Shown: in pieces, positions 26,368-34,735 of the stretch
Layout of the letters: every line of letters begins with the position of its first letter
Numbering within the stretch: the stretch's first letter is position 1
Assembly: GCA_963658405.1 (NCBI GenBank)
Contig: CAVKQI010000001.1
Coordinates: 4,419-68,418 of the forward strand
Reading direction: 5' to 3'
Length of the DNA: 64,000 nt
From: CAG-791 sp963658405
GTDB taxonomy: Bacteria > Bacillota > Clostridia > Lachnospirales > Lachnospiraceae
The notes under the pieces: model-generated
What the model saw: the letters and a program-made list of their open reading frames with translations, nothing else
Databases searched by the model: none
Told to the model about the DNA's origin: nothing
Made by a program: the position numbers and the translations under genes

Positions 26368-27732
26368 TTAGTTTTTAAAGCTGTGAATAGGTGCCGGGAT
26401 TCTGCCCTTGCGGTTTACGAATTCATCACAGGAAAAGCCGTTGACAGGCATGATGGGTGCATAGCCCAGCAGTCCGCCGAACTCCGCCTGTTCTCCCACA
26501 TCCTTGCCGATCACGGGGATCAGACGCACAGCTGTGGTCTTCTGGTTGATCATGCCGATGGCCATCTCGTCTGCGATGATGCCGGCCAGGGTCGTATCCT
26601 TTGTCTTGCCGGGGACGGCGATCATATCAAGACCCACGGAGCAGACACAAGTCATGGCTTCCAGCTTCTCCAGCGTGAGGGCACCTGCTGCCACCGCGTT
26701 GATCATTCCCTGGTCTTCGCTGACGGGAATGAAGGCGCCGCTTAAACCGCCCACATAGGAGGAGGCCATGACACCGCCCTTTTTGACCTGGTCATTTAAG
26801 AGAGCCAGTGCCGCGGTGGTGCCGGGTGCGCCGGCATATTCCAGACCCATTTCGCAGAGAATATCTGCCACGCTGTCGCCGATAGCCGGGGTAGGTGCCA
26901 GAGACAGGTCGATAATGCCAAAGGGCACGCCCAGGCGTCTGGAAGCTTCCTTTGCTACCAGTTGTCCGACACGGGTCACCTTAAAGGCGGTCTTCTTGAC
27001 GGTCTCGCACAGTACCTCAAAGGACTCGCCGTGAATGCTCTCCAGGGCATTCTTTACAACGCCGGGGCCGCTGACGCCTACATTGATGATCTTGTCAGCC
27101 TCGGTGACGCCGTGGAAAGCGCCGGCCATAAAGGGGTTATCGTCCGGTGCATTGCAGAATACCACCAGCTTGGCACAGCCGAAGGAATCTCTCTCCTTTG
27201 TCTTTTCGGCGGTCTCGTGGATGATGCTGCCCATGAGGCGCACGGCGTCCATATTAAGACCGGTCTTGGTGGAACCCACATTGACAGAAGCACATACCAG
27301 ATCCGTCTGGGCCAGGGCGTCCGGAATGGAGCGGATGAAAAGCTCCTCTGCCGGGGTCATGCCCTTGCTCACCAATGCAGAATACCCGCCCAGGAAATTG
27401 ATGCCCACTTCCTTGGCTGTCTGATCCAGGGTCTTTGCCACCTCCACATAATCCTCTATGGTGTGGCAGGCACCGCCGGCCACCAGAGAAATAGGGGTAA
27501 TGGAAATCCGCTTGTTGACGATGGGAATGCCGTATTCTCTGGAGATATCCTCTCCTACCTTCACCAGATCCTTGGCGCTGTTGTAGATCTTATCATGGAT
27601 CTTTTTCTTTAATGCGTTAAGATCCGGATCCGCACAGTCCAGAAGGCTGATGCCCATGGTGATGGTGCGAACGTCGAGATTCTCCTTCTCGATCATGGCA
27701 TTGGTCTCTTTGACCTCACCGAAATTTATCAT
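26368..27732 (-). CDS. UPF0210 (PFL_like) protein
   Basis: 454 residues, start MINFGEVKETNAMIEKEN. The family is conserved in Clostridia and archaea, is distantly related to glycyl-radical pyruvate formate lyase folds, and has no proven function. It is almost always paired with a small ACT protein of UPF0237, present here 154 bp upstream. No metal or catalytic motif can be assigned by eye. SD AAGGAG lies before the ATG. Confidence 0.93.
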   Translation of the reverse strand: MINFGEVKETNAMIEKENLDVRTITMGISLLDCADPDLNALKKKIHDKIYNSAKDLVKVGEDISREYGIPIVNKRISITPISLVAGGACHTIEDYVEVAKTLDQTAKEVGINFLGGYSALVSKGMTPAEELFIRSIPDALAQTDLVCASVNVGSTKTGLNMDAVRLMGSIIHETAEKTKERDSFGCAKLVVFCNAPDDNPFMAGAFHGVTEADKIINVGVSGPGVVKNALESIHGESFEVLCETVKKTAFKVTRVGQLVAKEASRRLGVPFGIIDLSLAPTPAIGDSVADILCEMGLEYAGAPGTTAALALLNDQVKKGGVMASSYVGGLSGAFIPVSEDQGMINAVAAGALTLEKLEAMTCVCSVGLDMIAVPGKTKDTTLAGIIADEMAIGMINQKTTAVRLIPVIGKDVGEQAEFGGLLGYAPIMPVNGFSCDEFVNRKGRIPAPIHSFKN

Positions 27733-27830
27733 AATGAACTCCTTATTATTGCGGTTTTATCAGATGATGTTGGTACGAATGAGAGGGATCTTACTGATAC
27801 CGAATTGCTCCCGCAATTCTCAAAACATTC

Positions 27831-27859
27831 GTAATCCGCTCATTTTTCTGCGAAAAATG
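27831..27859 (-). repeat. Dispersed leader repeat, copy 2
   Basis: Same core as at 13441-13474. It is followed on the minus strand by a GAATTGC/GCAATTC stem with a GGGA (GNRA) tetraloop at about 27804-27821 and then the UPF0210 start 70 bases on. Confidence 0.7.
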
Positions 27860-27885
27860 GCTCCTTACTCATGTTTTGTGATATC

Positions 27886-28161
27886 TCAGATTCTGTGCAT
27901 CTTATCGAAAATATCTTCTCTCTGGCACTTGATCTGCACGCCTACCTTTTCCTCACCGACCTGCTCCAGCTCCTTGGCCATATCGCCGAAGGGCTTCGTA
28001 AGACCTGTGATGTCCACGATCATCATCATATTAAAATAGCCCTGCACGATGGTCTGGGAAATGTCCAGAATATTGATCTTATTCTCCGCCAGATAAGTAC
28101 ATACAGAAGCGATAATGCCCACGGTGTCCTTGCCAACTACTGTTATGATTGCTTTTTCCAT
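27886..28161 (-). CDS. UPF0237 ACT-domain protein
   Basis: 91 residues, essentially one ACT domain (MEKAIITVVGKDTVGIIAS..., LDISQTIVQGYFNMMMIVD), a fold that binds amino acids. Paired with UPF0210 as in other genomes, so probably its regulator. Its SD (AGGAGGT) sits five bases after hairpin 1 of element R2. Confidence 0.93.
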   Translation of the reverse strand: MEKAIITVVGKDTVGIIASVCTYLAENKINILDISQTIVQGYFNMMMIVDITGLTKPFGDMAKELEQVGEEKVGVQIKCQREDIFDKMHRI

Positions 28162-28164
28162 TTT

Positions 28165-28340
28165 TTACCTCCTATGTCGCTGCTTTGCAGCGGCAGCACG
28201 AGGAGAATTTCGCGAAGGCGAATTCTCCGATGTGATCCCGAATGGATGACGTTTACGTCATCCGTTCGAGTTTTAAAGAAATGACATCAGGCATTTCTTT
28301 AAAACTTTACCTCCTGTGCCGCTGCCTTGCAGCGTTATCC
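28165..28340 (-). repeat. Four-hairpin dispersed element R2 (yycJ / UPF0237)
   Basis: The most complete copy. In the sense of the downstream gene: distal HP1' (28334-28316) with AGGAGGTAAA, HP4 (28306-28269), HP3 (28267-28240), HP2 (28228-28202), HP1 (28194-28176), SD AGGAGGT, ATG. It fills the entire gap between two genes. HP4 holds the micro-ORF MPDVISLKLERMT, 15 bases after the distal SD-like sequence. Confidence 0.92.
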
Positions 28341-29138
28341 TTAAAAATCCACCGCCGGTGTCAGCTCTTTGCGTCTGGCTACCATGATGGGCAGATCCTC
28401 CGTCCTGTAATCCTGCTCTGCCATCATCAGCTCTACCCTTACGGTCTCAAAGGCCAGCTCCGGCAGATTGTTCTCTGCGCTCAGATGTCCTAAAAGAATC
28501 CCTTTCATATGGTCATTGAGCACCCGCCCTAAAAGCTGCCCTGACGAGACATTGGAAAGATGTCCCTTCTTTCCCAGAATGCGCTGCTTTAAATAATAGG
28601 GATAGCGGCCCACCTGCAGCATATTCACATCGTGATTGGCTTCCAGTAAAAGTACGTCCGCATCCTGCAGGCACTCCACGGTATATTCGGAATAGCACCC
28701 AAGGTCCGTACATACGCAGGCTTTTTTCTTTCCCTGCAGGACCCGGTAGCCCACCGGATCTGCCGCATCATGGGAAATGGTCATAGGGTCGATGGTCAGA
28801 TCTCCTATTGTGACCTTTTTATCCGCCTGCACCGGTATAAACCGGGCCGGATCTATGTGCTGATACTGGGGCATCTCCAGGATGGCCCGAATGGTCCCCC
28901 TGGTCGCATAGACCGGCATATTCGTCTGCTTGGCGATCACCGCCAGTCCCTGAATATGATCGGAGTGCTCATGCGTAATAAATATACCATCAATATCCTC
29001 TAAGGAAAGCCCCAGCTGCTTCAGTCCTTCCGCTGTCCGCTTTCGCGTGATGCCCACATCCAGCAGCAGATGGGTATTTTCCGAACCTGCATAAATACAG
29101 TTTCCGCTGCTGCCGCTGGCAATACTGGCCAGTCTCAT
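28341..29138 (-). CDS. MBL-fold exonuclease-like protein, YycJ/WalJ type
   Basis: Metallo-beta-lactamase-fold protein of about 265 residues with THEHSDHIQGL and starting MRLASIASGSSGNCIY, diagnostic for the YycJ/WalJ group, which in Bacillus is linked to the WalRK system and DNA repair. No walRK genes are near. Start moved to 29138, four bases past the coaE stop, with GGAGG of the coaE end as SD; the two genes are translationally linked. Confidence 0.9.
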   Translation of the reverse strand: MRLASIASGSSGNCIYAGSENTHLLLDVGITRKRTAEGLKQLGLSLEDIDGIFITHEHSDHIQGLAVIAKQTNMPVYATRGTIRAILEMPQYQHIDPARFIPVQADKKVTIGDLTIDPMTISHDAADPVGYRVLQGKKKACVCTDLGCYSEYTVECLQDADVLLLEANHDVNMLQVGRYPYYLKQRILGKKGHLSNVSSGQLLGRVLNDHMKGILLGHLSAENNLPELAFETVRVELMMAEQDYRTEDLPIMVARRKELTPAVDF

Positions 29139-29142
29139 TCTG

Positions 29143-29766
29143 TCATTCCTCCGCTCTCCCCAGCCGAAAAAGCTCTCTGTCTGCCTGATCAAAAGCAGAC
29201 TGCGGATCCCCGCTGTTATCGATCACCACCTGACAGTGCCGGTAAAACTCCTCGTCCGGCAGCTGGGCAGCCATGATGCTCTCCGCTTTCTCTCTCGTAT
29301 ATCCGCGGTTTTCGGCTAATCTTTGGATTCGAATTTCTTTCTGGCAATAAATATACCACATTTCATCCACAAACTGTAAAAAACCGTTTTCAATGAGCAC
29401 GGCTGCTTCTATAAAGAAGAAATCCAGTTTCCCTTTTCTTCGTTCTGCGGCGACTTCCTCCAGTATATAATTTTTTACCGCAGGATGCACCAGCTCATTG
29501 ACACTTTGCAGCAGATCCGAATGTATAAAAATCAGTGCAGCCACTTCCTTATTGTCAAAGCTGCCGTCCTCTTTCTGCCATTTTTTCTGCGGATCATACT
29601 CTGTCAGCAGCGCGGCCATGGCCTCGTGGCAGGCTCCCCCGGGCGCTTCCACCACATGGGCTGCCTCATCGGATTTAATGATCCTGCAGGCGTAATGGGT
29701 CTGCAGATGATCCAGCAAACTGGATTTACCGCACCCCACTCCGCCGGTGATGCCGATTACTTTCAT
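29143..29766 (-). CDS. coaE: Dephospho-CoA kinase
   Basis: Last step of coenzyme A synthesis. About 207 residues. P-loop GITGGVGCGKSSL at the N-terminus and the lid region with ENRGYTREKAESIMAAQ are typical. ATG at 29766 has AGAGGT five bases upstream; it starts ten bases after the polA stop, the usual polA-coaE order. Confidence 0.95.
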   Translation of the reverse strand: MKVIGITGGVGCGKSSLLDHLQTHYACRIIKSDEAAHVVEAPGGACHEAMAALLTEYDPQKKWQKEDGSFDNKEVAALIFIHSDLLQSVNELVHPAVKNYILEEVAAERRKGKLDFFFIEAAVLIENGFLQFVDEMWYIYCQKEIRIQRLAENRGYTREKAESIMAAQLPDEEFYRHCQVVIDNSGDPQSAFDQADRELFRLGRAEE

Positions 29767-29775
29767 ATGCACCTC

Positions 29776-32483
29776 TTACTTTGCCTCATACCAGCTGCTG
29801 CCTGTATGCACCTCTGTCTCCAGAGCCACCTTAAGATCCGCGGCCTCTTTCATACAGTCGTGCAGCAGTTTTTCCACCTGCTCCTTTTCCGAAGGCTCTG
29901 TCTCGATCAGCAGCTCATCGTGGATCTGCAGGATCATCTGCGACTTCATGCCGCGGCGATGCAGGGTCTCAAAGACCTTGATCATGGCAATCTTTATGAT
30001 ATCCGCTGCCGTTCCCTGGATCGGTGAATTCATGGCGATCCGCTCGCCGAAGGAGCGCTGCATGAAATTACTGGATGCCAGCTCCGGAACGGGCCGCCTT
30101 CTTCCGAACAGTGTCGTCACATAACCGTTTTTCTTTGCCTCTTCCACCATGCCGTCCAGGAATTTCTTGACGCCCGGATAGGTCTTAAAGTAGGCATCGA
30201 TATACTCTTTAGCCTCTGTCCTGGAAATGCTCAGATCCTGGCTGAGTCCAAAGGAACTGATCCCGTAGACGATACCGAAGTTCACTGCCTTGGCATTTCG
30301 GCGCTGCAGGGGGGTCACCTCTTCAAAAGGAGTATGGAAGACTTTGGAGGCGGTGATCCTGTGAATATCCTGATTCTGCCGGTAGGCCTCGATCAGTTCC
30401 TCATCCCCGGACATATGCGCCAGGATCCGCAGCTCGATCTGGGAATAATCCGCATCTGCAAAAAGATACCCCTCCTTTGGAAGGAAAGCCTTCCGGATCA
30501 GCCTGCCGTTTTCCGTGCGCATGGGAATATTCTGCAGATTGGGGTCCGCACTGCTGAGCCGCCCTGTAGCGGTAATAGTCTGATGGAAGGTGGAGTGGAT
30601 CCTGCCGTCCTCTCTGATAAAAGCATACAGACCGTCTGCATAGGTGGATTTTAACTTGCTTAAAGCTCTGTACTCCAGGACATCTGCCACCACCGGATAG
30701 TCCGGTGCCAGCTTCTCCAGGATATCTGCCGAGGTGGAATAACCAGTCTTTGTCTTCTTGCCTCCCGGCAGATTCATCTGCTCAAAAAGCACCTCGCCCA
30801 GCTGTTTGGGAGAGGCAATGTTAAAGATCGGATTGCCGGTCTCCTGATGGATCTTATTTTCCAGCTCCAGGATCTTATCACCGAGCTCCCGGCTGTAGTC
30901 GGCCAGCGCCTTCGCCTCGGTGCGGATGCCCAGTCTCTCCATATCATGGAGCACATACGTCAGGGGCAGCTCGATCTGCGCATACATCTGCGCCATGCCA
31001 AGGCACTCCACTTCCCTAAAAACAGGTCCCGCTGCTTTTAGCAGCAGGCCGGCCATGCCGCAGATATAGCTTTGTCCTTTCTGCGGTCTGTCTTCCATGA
31101 CCTGCTCCGGCGTCATCTTGTCAAAAAGCTCTTTCCAGCTCTGCACCGTCCGGTGCAGGTACTCGCCGGCAATGTCCTCCGGCATGTAGTCGCTCTTTAA
31201 GGGGTTGACCAGGTAGGCGCCCAGCAGCAGATCCTGTATGCCTTCCATATGAATTCCATCTGTCAGTTCCGTCTCTTCCACATCCAGGAATGGATACTGA
31301 TTTTTCAGGTCAAAGCAGATCAGGAAGGGAGCCTGTCCCGACACCTCGTCAGTGACTGTATGTCTGCTCCGGATGGCTCTTCGAATTTCTCCCAGCTTGC
31401 CGGAAAGGTATCCGGTGGTAAGAAAGCCCTCCGGGCAGAAATAAAAGCACTTCTCTCTCTGGGCGATGGCAAGTCCCAGGATTCTTTCCTTCTTCTCATC
31501 AGGCAGAAGATACAGGGCCAGAGAAGCTTTCTCCCCCTGCCCGTCCTGTACCGTATGAAGGATCTCGGAAAAGCAGTTCTCCGCCGCTGACAGATCCTCG
31601 ATCACTGTCACCGGCAGTTCTTTTTCCTTTTCCTTTGTCTCTCCGGTCATGGTCGTCAGGTCGAAGCGATCCAGATATTTCTTAAATCCAAGCTCATGAA
31701 ACAGGGTGTAAGCCGCCGGTGTATAGAAATTTCCCATCGCTGCCTTTTCCCTGTCAAGCTCCACCGGTGCATCGGTCTTGATGGTCGCCAGCGTAAGGCT
31801 CATCCGGGCGCTGTCCTCATTTTCCCGCAGCCTGTCTCTTAAAAGCTTGCGGGGGATATCCTCCAGGTGACTGTAGACACCCTCCACGGAGCCGTAGGTC
31901 TGAATGAGATCGGTAGCCGTCTTTATCCCGACCTTCGGTACACCGGGAATGTTATCCGAGGTATCTCCCATCAGGGCCTTCAGCTCAATGAACTGCAAGG
32001 GGGTGACGCCGCAGACATTGGCCACATCCTCTGCGTGGTAATTTTCTATGGTGGTCTGTCCTTTCAGGGTCTTTGGGATACGGATCAGAATATTCTCCGT
32101 GGCGATCTGCAGAAGGTCTCTGTCCCCGGAAACCAGCGTGACCTGCATACCCTCTTTTTCCGCCTTCTTAGCCAGCGTTCCGAGGATATCATCTGCCTCA
32201 AAACCCGGCTTTTCACAGCAGGCGATGTCCATGGCCTCCAGCACTTTCTTAAGGAGCGGCACCTGCTCTCTTAACTCCGGTGGCATGGGCTTTCTCGTTC
32301 CCTTATAGGCCTCGTAGATCTGATGCCGGAAGGTAGGCGCATGCACATCAAAGGCCACCGTCAGATAATCCGGCGACTCCTCCTCTAAAATCCTGAATAG
32401 TATATTTAAAAAGCCATACACTGCCCCCGTATGGACACCGGAAGCATTGGTCAGATCCGGCATGCCGTAAAAGGCTCTGTGCA
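29776..32483 (-). CDS. polA: DNA polymerase I, N-terminus lost in assembly gap
   Basis: Repair and Okazaki-fragment polymerase. 902 residues remain; about 15-20 N-terminal residues fall into the N run, the visible part starting HRAFYGMPDL in frame. The 5' nuclease domain (GDRDLLQIATENILI, ALMGDTSDNIPGVPKVG), a 3'-5' exonuclease-like domain that lacks clear metal-binding acidic motifs and so is probably inactive, as in Bacillus, and polymerase motifs A (DADYSQIELRILAH), B (RRNAKAVNFGIVYGIS) and C (QIHDELLIE) are seen. Followed by coaE. Confidence 0.96.
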
Positions 32484-32585
32484 NNNNNNNNNNNNNNNNN
32501 NNNNNNNNNNNNNNNNNNNNNNNNNNNNNNNNNNNNNNNNNNNNNNNNNNNNNNNNNNNNNNNNNNNNNNNNNNNNNNNNNNNNN
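32484..32585. other. Assembly gap (about 102 N)
   Basis: Covers the polA start and ribosome binding site and the few bases after the zinc-finger protein gene. Given the missing polA codons the true gap is probably under about 100 bases. Confidence 0.95.
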
Positions 32586-32591
32586 CGGCAT

Positions 32592-32921
32592 CTACATATT
32601 AAAAGCGGCAAATACCACCACACCCGCTGCCGCCGCGAGACTTAAAATCTCCAGTCCGTAAGCATAGAATTCCAGCATGACCCTTCTGTGCAGTCTGGTT
32701 CTGGCCTGCGTCACCGCCGCCGTCAGCTCCTTCTGCAGATGGAATGTCTCGCCGGTCTCGAGCTTTGGCATTCCCGCGCTGACCAGGAACTGTATGCTCA
32801 GCTCCTCCCTGCACTCATCACAGTGATCCATGTGGGTCAGGAATTCATCCAGTTTCTGATTATCCAGCCGATCCTCCAGAAAATCCGGGATCATCTTATC
32901 AAATTGATGGCAATCCAGCAT
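32592..32921 (-). CDS. Putative anti-sigma-type zinc-finger membrane protein
   Basis: About 109 residues. An N-terminal zf-HC2-like module (MLDCHQFDKMIPDFL...HMDHCDEC, pattern C/H...H-x3-C-x2-C) is followed by a membrane helix at the C-terminus (LSLAAAAGVVVFAAF). The design is that of small anti-sigma factors, but no ECF sigma gene is adjacent; polA follows across the gap. Start chosen at 32921 (SD GAGGAT); the longer frame to 33107 would begin upstream of the likely promoter and encodes a Gly/Gln/Ala repeat. Confidence 0.65.
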   Translation of the reverse strand: MLDCHQFDKMIPDFLEDRLDNQKLDEFLTHMDHCDECREELSIQFLVSAGMPKLETGETFHLQKELTAAVTQARTRLHRRVMLEFYAYGLEILSLAAAAGVVVFAAFNM

Positions 32922-33053
32922 GGCGATCCTCTTTTTCCGGGCAGACATATGGCCTGGGGCTTTCTGTCCTGCTGCCTGACCTGCTGCCTGACCTGCTTCC
33001 TGTCCGCACAGTCTCAGGCTCCAATCTGCCTCTTTCTTTCTGTGAACTTCCTT

Positions 33054-33082
33054 ATCATACAACACTTTACCCGTATTGGAAA
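33054..33082 (-). promoter_or_regulatory. Promoter of the zinc-finger protein / polA unit
   Basis: TTTCCA (33082-33077) and TATGAT (33059-33054) with 17 bp between them on the minus strand, back to back with the tRNA-Leu promoter. Confidence 0.65.
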
Positions 33083-33099
33083 GATGACCAAAAAAGCCC

Positions 33100-33129
33100 T
33101 TGCTCATTTGCTTTCTGCCATGCTATAAT
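33100..33129 (+). promoter_or_regulatory. tRNA-Leu promoter
   Basis: TTGCTC (33100-33105) and an extended -10, TGCTATAAT (TATAAT at 33124-33129), 18-bp spacer, 23 bases before the tRNA. Confidence 0.8.
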
Positions 33130-33152
33130 CAACCTGTTGCGTAAGCGACCAG

Positions 33153-33235
33153 GCAGGAATGGCGGAATGGCAGACGCAGCAGACTCAAAATCTGCCGATG
33201 GCAACATCGTGTGGGTTCAAGTCCCATTTCCTGCA
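33153..33235 (+). tRNA. tRNA-Leu (anticodon CAA)
   Basis: 83 nt class II tRNA. Acceptor GCAGGAA/TTCCTGC with discriminator A, anticodon loop CTCAAAA (anticodon CAA, reads UUG), long variable arm (CGATG...CATCG) and T-loop TTCAAGT. CCA is not encoded. Confidence 0.96.
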
Positions 33236-33240
33236 TAGTA

Positions 33241-33279
33241 AAAGAACTGCAAGGGTCATCCCCTGCAGTTCTTTTTTTG
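33241..33279. terminator. Terminator of tRNA-Leu, shared with glmM
   Basis: AAAGAACTGCA...TGCAGTTCTTT stem with GGG/CCC at the top, followed by TTTTTTT on the plus strand and TTTT on the minus strand, three bases beyond the glmM stop. Confidence 0.9.
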
Positions 33280-33281
33280 TC

Positions 33282-34631
33282 TTATTCTTCGTGACCTTTC
33301 TTGCGGATCACGTCTACTACCTGCGCCACATACTTCTCGCAGATCTCATCGGAGGGTGCCTCTACCATGACGCGGAGCACCGGCTCTGTGCCGCTCTCTC
33401 TCACCAGGATTCTTCCGCTCTCACCCAGCTCTCTGGCAACAGCCTGTACAGCAGCCTGCACATCCGGATCGTTCTGGGCATCGGGCTTACTCTTTACCCG
33501 GATATTCTGCAGCACCTGCGGGTAAATAGTCACCGGCTCTGCCAGCTTGGACAGAGGCAGCTTCTTCTCCAGGATGACTTCCATCAGCTTGATGGAGGTC
33601 AGAATACCGTCGCCTGTAGTAGCGTACTTGCTGAAAATAATGTGACCGGACTGCTCACCGCCCAGACGATGTCCGTTGGTGACCATGTTCTCGTATACGT
33701 ACTTGTCGCCTACCGCGGTCTTTTCATAGTGAATGCCTGCCTCGTCAAAAGCCTTGTAAAGGCCGAAGTTTGACATGATGGTGGTCACCACGGTATCGTT
33801 TCGCAGCTCGCCCTTTTCACGCAGATAATTGCCGCAGATATACAGGATCAGGTCGCCGTCGATGATCTGGCCGTTATCGGCTACCGCAAGGCAGCGGTCT
33901 GCATCGCCGTCATAGGCAAAGCCCACATCCAGGCCGTTCTCCAGCACATACTTCTGCAGCACCTCGATATGGGTGGAACCGCAGTTCATATTGATATTGG
34001 AGCCGTCGGGCTCTGCGTTGATCACATAGGTCTTGGCGCCCAGGGCATCAAAGACACTCTTGGCGATCTGCCAGGAGCTTCCGTTGGCACAGTCAAGGCC
34101 CACTCTCATATTCTTATAGGATCTGGTAGCCAGAGAGATCAGGTATCCCACGTACCGGTTTCTGCCTGCCGCATAGTCCACGGTGACACCCATCTTTTCC
34201 CGGACAGCCATGGGGATCTCCGGCAGTTTTCCGTCCAGATAAGCCTCTACCTTGCTGATGGTGGCCTCATCCATCTTTTCGCCCTTGCCGTTGATCAGCT
34301 TGATGCCGTTGTCATAGAAAGGATTGTGGCTGGCGGAGATCATGATGCCGCAGTCAAACTCATCCGTCCGCGCAATATAGGAGACACTGGGGGTGGTGGT
34401 GACATGCATCAGATATACGTCAGCACCGGAAGCCGTAAGGCCTGCGGAAAGCGCATACTCAAACATATAGGAAGAACGTCTCGTATCCTTGCCGATTACC
34501 ACCTTGCTCTTCTTTCCCTGATTTGCGCCGTAATACCAGCCCAGGAAACGGCCGATCTTTACCGCATGATCAAAGGTCAGGTTTACATTGGCCTCTCCTC
34601 TGAATCCATCTGTACCAAAATACTTTCCCAT
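33282..34631 (-). CDS. glmM: Phosphoglucosamine mutase
   Basis: Converts glucosamine 6-phosphate to glucosamine 1-phosphate for peptidoglycan precursors. 449 residues. Phosphoserine loop MISASHNPFYDNG with S101, metal loop DGDADRC (around 243-248), sugar loop GEQSGHII and phosphate loop RESGTEPVLRV all present. SD GGAGAT upstream of ATG at 34631. Confidence 0.97.
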   Translation of the reverse strand: MGKYFGTDGFRGEANVNLTFDHAVKIGRFLGWYYGANQGKKSKVVIGKDTRRSSYMFEYALSAGLTASGADVYLMHVTTTPSVSYIARTDEFDCGIMISASHNPFYDNGIKLINGKGEKMDEATISKVEAYLDGKLPEIPMAVREKMGVTVDYAAGRNRYVGYLISLATRSYKNMRVGLDCANGSSWQIAKSVFDALGAKTYVINAEPDGSNINMNCGSTHIEVLQKYVLENGLDVGFAYDGDADRCLAVADNGQIIDGDLILYICGNYLREKGELRNDTVVTTIMSNFGLYKAFDEAGIHYEKTAVGDKYVYENMVTNGHRLGGEQSGHIIFSKYATTGDGILTSIKLMEVILEKKLPLSKLAEPVTIYPQVLQNIRVKSKPDAQNDPDVQAAVQAVARELGESGRILVRESGTEPVLRVMVEAPSDEICEKYVAQVVDVIRKKGHEE

Positions 34632-34735
34632 GGAAATATCTCCTTTTCTCTGCTCGAAATGTTATCTTTTCATTCCGCTGTTTTTATGTATTCCGGATCC
34701 TTGTCCGGGCATCTGCTGTTTCCGTTATGGTGCGA

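Noticed and set aside
32922..33107. N-terminal extension of the zinc-finger protein with Gly-Gln-Glu-Ala repeats
   Set aside because: The likely promoter lies inside it and a better SD precedes the ATG at 32921.
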